Below, in pieces: positions 3,575-5,446 of a stretch of 5,446 nucleotides of DNA. A model generated the notes under the pieces. The model was not told the DNA's origin. It ran no database searches and saw nothing but the letters and a program-made list of their open reading frames with translations. This DNA comes from Anaerolineae bacterium (lineage in GTDB: Bacteria > Chloroflexota > Anaerolineae > SpSt-313): NCBI GenBank assembly GCA_023511475.1, contig JAIMBM010000252.1:1-5446 (forward strand), read 5' to 3'. How positions within the stretch are numbered: the first letter of the stretch is position 1; every line of letters begins with the position of its first letter. Both the position numbers and the translations under genes were made by a program.

Positions 3575-5065
3575 ATGCACAAGCGTGTGCATCCATGGCT
3601 GCGCCGCATACGCGTCGCCCTCGTGCCGGGGCCCGATACCCCTCTCGTGCGCACGGTGCTCGGGGGCCTTGAGCGCTGTTTCCGCCAGCGGGGAGATGAG
3701 GTCCAGGCGTCGCCGGACGACACGACCGACGTCCTCCTGACGACGGCCCGCTTTGGAGAGCCCCTGCCCTGGCGGCAGGCTCTGCTCTTCACCGGGCGGC
3801 GGCGCTTTGGGCTGCAGCGCCTCCCGACTCTCTACACCCTGGTCCACATCACCCGGGATGCCCTGCAGCGCCTGCTCGACCATTTCCGGGCGGCCCTGGC
3901 GAAGGATCCGCCCGACGCGGCCGATTTCAGCTTCCCCGGGCTCGCGCTGCGCGCCCATCGCGTCCTCATCGAGCAGGGGCGGCGAGGCGGTCCGATCCTC
4001 TCGCTGGAACGGCTGGTGCAGGCCCAGGCCAAGTGCATCCGGATCCTCCTCGTCGTGGGCGAGGAGCGGCCGCTGTGGGCCTATCACTTCGACCTGGTCG
4101 GCGCGCACCCTCGCAGCGAAGGCGACCCTCCAGATGCGTTCTACGAGGACATCGTCTTGCGCATCGTCACTGCCGTGAGCACCTACGAGGTAACACAGCA
4201 TCAGGAGGTCGGCGAGCCGATTCCCCGTGTGCTGTGGCAGCAGCTGAGGACGCCCGCCGCGATGCGCACCGCAGGCCAGCGCCTCGGAGAGCGCGGGTTC
4301 TTTACCGAGATGGTCCGCATTGCCGACCTCGTCGATGTGCCCGCAGTCAGTGACGCGATAGCCAGCCAGTACAGTGAAGGCTGCTTTGCGACGTGGGACC
4401 CGGTGCTCGGTGCCCTGATCGCCACGGCGACCGGCAGCGCCCGCCCCGTGGACAAGGGGAACATCACCGACGACGACCTCGCCGTCATCGCCGGCGTCCG
4501 GCCTGACGGCCTTGGGGCGCTGATCCGGCAGGTCGAGGGAAAGCGCCCTGCCCCGCCCTCGTCCGAGTCGGTCGAGATGTTCGGGATGGATAGCACCTTG
4601 CCCGAGGTAGCCCTCGGAGCGGAGTGGGCAGGAGCGAGAGCTCCCGTCGCTCGCTCCAAGCTGCATGGTCACCGGGGCATCGCGGCCTACGACCCGCGCC
4701 GGGTGGAGTACGTGCCGCTGGATGAGCCGTACTTTCACTACCCCGTGTCCTGTGCCACGGCCGCTCAGGCCGAGGGGATCAAGGCGGCCTTTGCCCGCTC
4801 GCAGGCCCTGCGGAATCCCGCAGACCCCCGGCAGGTCGTTTTCACCGTGCTGCCAGGGCATGGTGCCGTCATCGTGGAGAAGTGGCTGGCCGGCGCCCGG
4901 CCCTTCCAGGTGATCTGGGAGTACATGGATGCCGGCTATCTCCGGGTGCACAATCTCATCCCTCAGGGGCCGATGGCCTATGTGCCGACAGCGCAGGGGC
5001 TGATGGAGCTCAGGGCGGAGGATGAGGCGTGGGTGGGGGCTGACGCGAGGCTCCTGCCGGACTGA
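3575..5065 (+). CDS. Conserved-looking hypothetical protein, 496 aa
   Basis: I do not recognise a named family. The ATG at 3575 (MHKRVHPWLRRIRVALVPGP) is chosen over a TTG 60 bases upstream because the extra 20 residues are translated from promoter-like A+T-rich sequence. Neither start has a good Shine-Dalgarno. The protein is soluble-looking, without signal peptide or membrane helix. It opens with a strand-helix unit (RVALVPGP, then VRTVLGGLERCF) suggestive of an alpha/beta fold. Polar, well-mixed segments follow, such as LLVVGEERPLWAYHFDLVG and FYEDIVLRIVTAVSTYEV. The C-terminal third has histidine-rich landmarks: LHGHRG (H364, H366), PYFHYPVSC (H388, C393) and LPGHGAV (H429), which could bind metal or form an active site. 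Even composition, balanced codon use and no low-complexity sequence argue that it is a real, selected gene. It appears monocistronic. I recall similar proteins in Chloroflexota, unverified. No function is proposed. Confidence 0.85.
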   Translation: MHKRVHPWLRRIRVALVPGPDTPLVRTVLGGLERCFRQRGDEVQASPDDTTDVLLTTARFGEPLPWRQALLFTGRRRFGLQRLPTLYTLVHITRDALQRLLDHFRAALAKDPPDAADFSFPGLALRAHRVLIEQGRRGGPILSLERLVQAQAKCIRILLVVGEERPLWAYHFDLVGAHPRSEGDPPDAFYEDIVLRIVTAVSTYEVTQHQEVGEPIPRVLWQQLRTPAAMRTAGQRLGERGFFTEMVRIADLVDVPAVSDAIASQYSEGCFATWDPVLGALIATATGSARPVDKGNITDDDLAVIAGVRPDGLGALIRQVEGKRPAPPSSESVEMFGMDSTLPEVALGAEWAGARAPVARSKLHGHRGIAAYDPRRVEYVPLDEPYFHYPVSCATAAQAEGIKAAFARSQALRNPADPRQVVFTVLPGHGAVIVEKWLAGARPFQVIWEYMDAGYLRVHNLIPQGPMAYVPTAQGLMELRAEDEAWVGADARLLPD

Positions 5066-5446
5066 GCCATGCCAATGCACGTCACAGGCCCGCAGAGGCG
5101 AGATCTCCCGCCCGTGACAACCCGTTCCAGCTTCCATTCTCCGTAGGCGTCGGGTGCAACTCGGGTTCGGGGCAGCTCGCGCGCAGTCGTGCTGTGTCTG
5201 TACCCTCCGCGGGCGGACGCGGCCGCGCCCGCCCGCGGAGGGGAGATACCTGAAGCGGGCTGGAGTCTGGCCTTTCGGACCGCAACTCGCGGTGCCATCC
5301 AGAGATCGCTGAGATGACGTCCAGCGATGCTGCGCGGCGGCGTGCCCGCGGAGCCCGAAACACCCAATAAGAATGCCCGAGCCGCCGGAGCCCTTGCCAG
5401 TCGCTCACGCGGCGGGGGAAGGGGGGTTCTTTCCTGTGGGGGGTGT
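5066..5446. other. Terminal non-coding stretch
   Basis: These 381 bases follow the 496-aa gene and run to the window edge. I see no convincing gene. Minus-strand frames here and overlapping the preceding gene lack ribosome binding sites and have Arg/Pro/Ser-rich random-looking translations. A 26-codon plus-strand frame from 5069 has no Shine-Dalgarno. The only clear structure is the GC-rich palindrome at 5203-5242. The last 35 bases are G-rich (runs of 5, 6 and 6 G's) and are cut by the window end. No T-tract terminator is visible for the upstream gene. Confidence 0.6.
5203..5242. repeat. 14-bp perfect palindrome with self-complementary loop
   Basis: CCCTCCGCGGGCGG (5203-5216) pairs exactly with CCGCCCGCGGAGGG (5229-5242). 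The 12-base interval itself contains the palindrome CGCGGCCGCG (5218-5227), so after a single A-C mismatch the stem continues for three more pairs. It lies about 138 bases beyond the stop of the 496-aa gene. No T-tract follows on either strand. It may be a rho-independent-like 3' structure, a REP-type repeat, or the central hairpin of a decayed element like that at 3162-3355. Confidence 0.65.

Noticed and set aside
3344..5137. 597-codon open frame on the minus strand opposite the 496-aa gene
   Set aside because: It is the mirror shadow of a balanced coding frame; it runs through the hairpin and G-rich intergenic sequence and shows no domain or ribosome binding site. The plus-strand frame has the more protein-like composition, though neither has a proven product.
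5156..5289. 8-bp direct repeat GCAACTCG at 5156-5163 and 5282-5289 flanking the right palindrome
   Set aside because: Eight bases is too short to be persuasive as a target-site duplication over this length, and the flanking bases do not match further.
4978..5408. Minus-strand frames of 129 and 108 codons at the right end
   Set aside because: They overlap the end of the 496-aa gene or the palindrome, have no ribosome binding site, and their translations look random.
5411..5446. G-rich end of the window as a second G-quadruplex
   Set aside because: Only three G-tracts are visible, with an 11-nt loop between the last two; the fourth, if any, lies beyond the window.

Overview
This is a GC-rich bacterial window, about two-thirds G+C by eye. 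I found no rRNA, tRNA, CRISPR array, transposase or phage gene. It has three full-length protein genes and a pair of tiny tandem genes. The tiny genes open with MFDPV and share a DLLREA core. Together with the uncharacterised 496-residue protein and the palindromic repeat in the middle, they remind me of Chloroflexota such as Thermomicrobia-like lineages. That placement is from memory and is tentative.

Layout. Positions 42-947 (minus) encode an extended short-chain dehydrogenase/NAD(P)-dependent epimerase. It has a strong Shine-Dalgarno and a plausible promoter at 1029-1058. Positions 1132-1164 hold a hairpin followed on the minus strand by a T-rich tract; it ends the next minus-strand unit. 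That unit is two small membrane-anchored paralogues (54 aa at 1201-1365, 47 aa at 1392-1535), each with an excellent Shine-Dalgarno. Positions 1536-1865 form a divergent intergenic region with palindromes and direct repeats. A zinc-dependent medium-chain dehydrogenase follows on the plus strand (1866-3113).

Positions 3114-3574 are non-coding and highly structured. They contain a roughly 194-bp degenerate inverted-repeat element (3162-3355), a perfect 10-bp hairpin (3429-3456) that shares bases with a four-tract G-quadruplex motif (3453-3479), and then an A+T-richer promoter-like patch. Next comes a 496-aa soluble protein of unknown function (3575-5065, plus). The last 381 bases have no convincing gene but contain a 14-bp perfect GC-rich palindrome (5203-5242).

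How the genes might work together. The two oxidoreductases have the folds of sugar, polyol or alcohol metabolising enzymes. Both lack the acidic residue that usually marks NAD preference at the end of the second Rossmann strand. They are transcribed divergently and are separated by the small-protein pair, so a shared pathway is possible but not shown. The least understood items are the small-protein pair, the 496-aa protein, and the structured region between the dehydrogenase and that protein.
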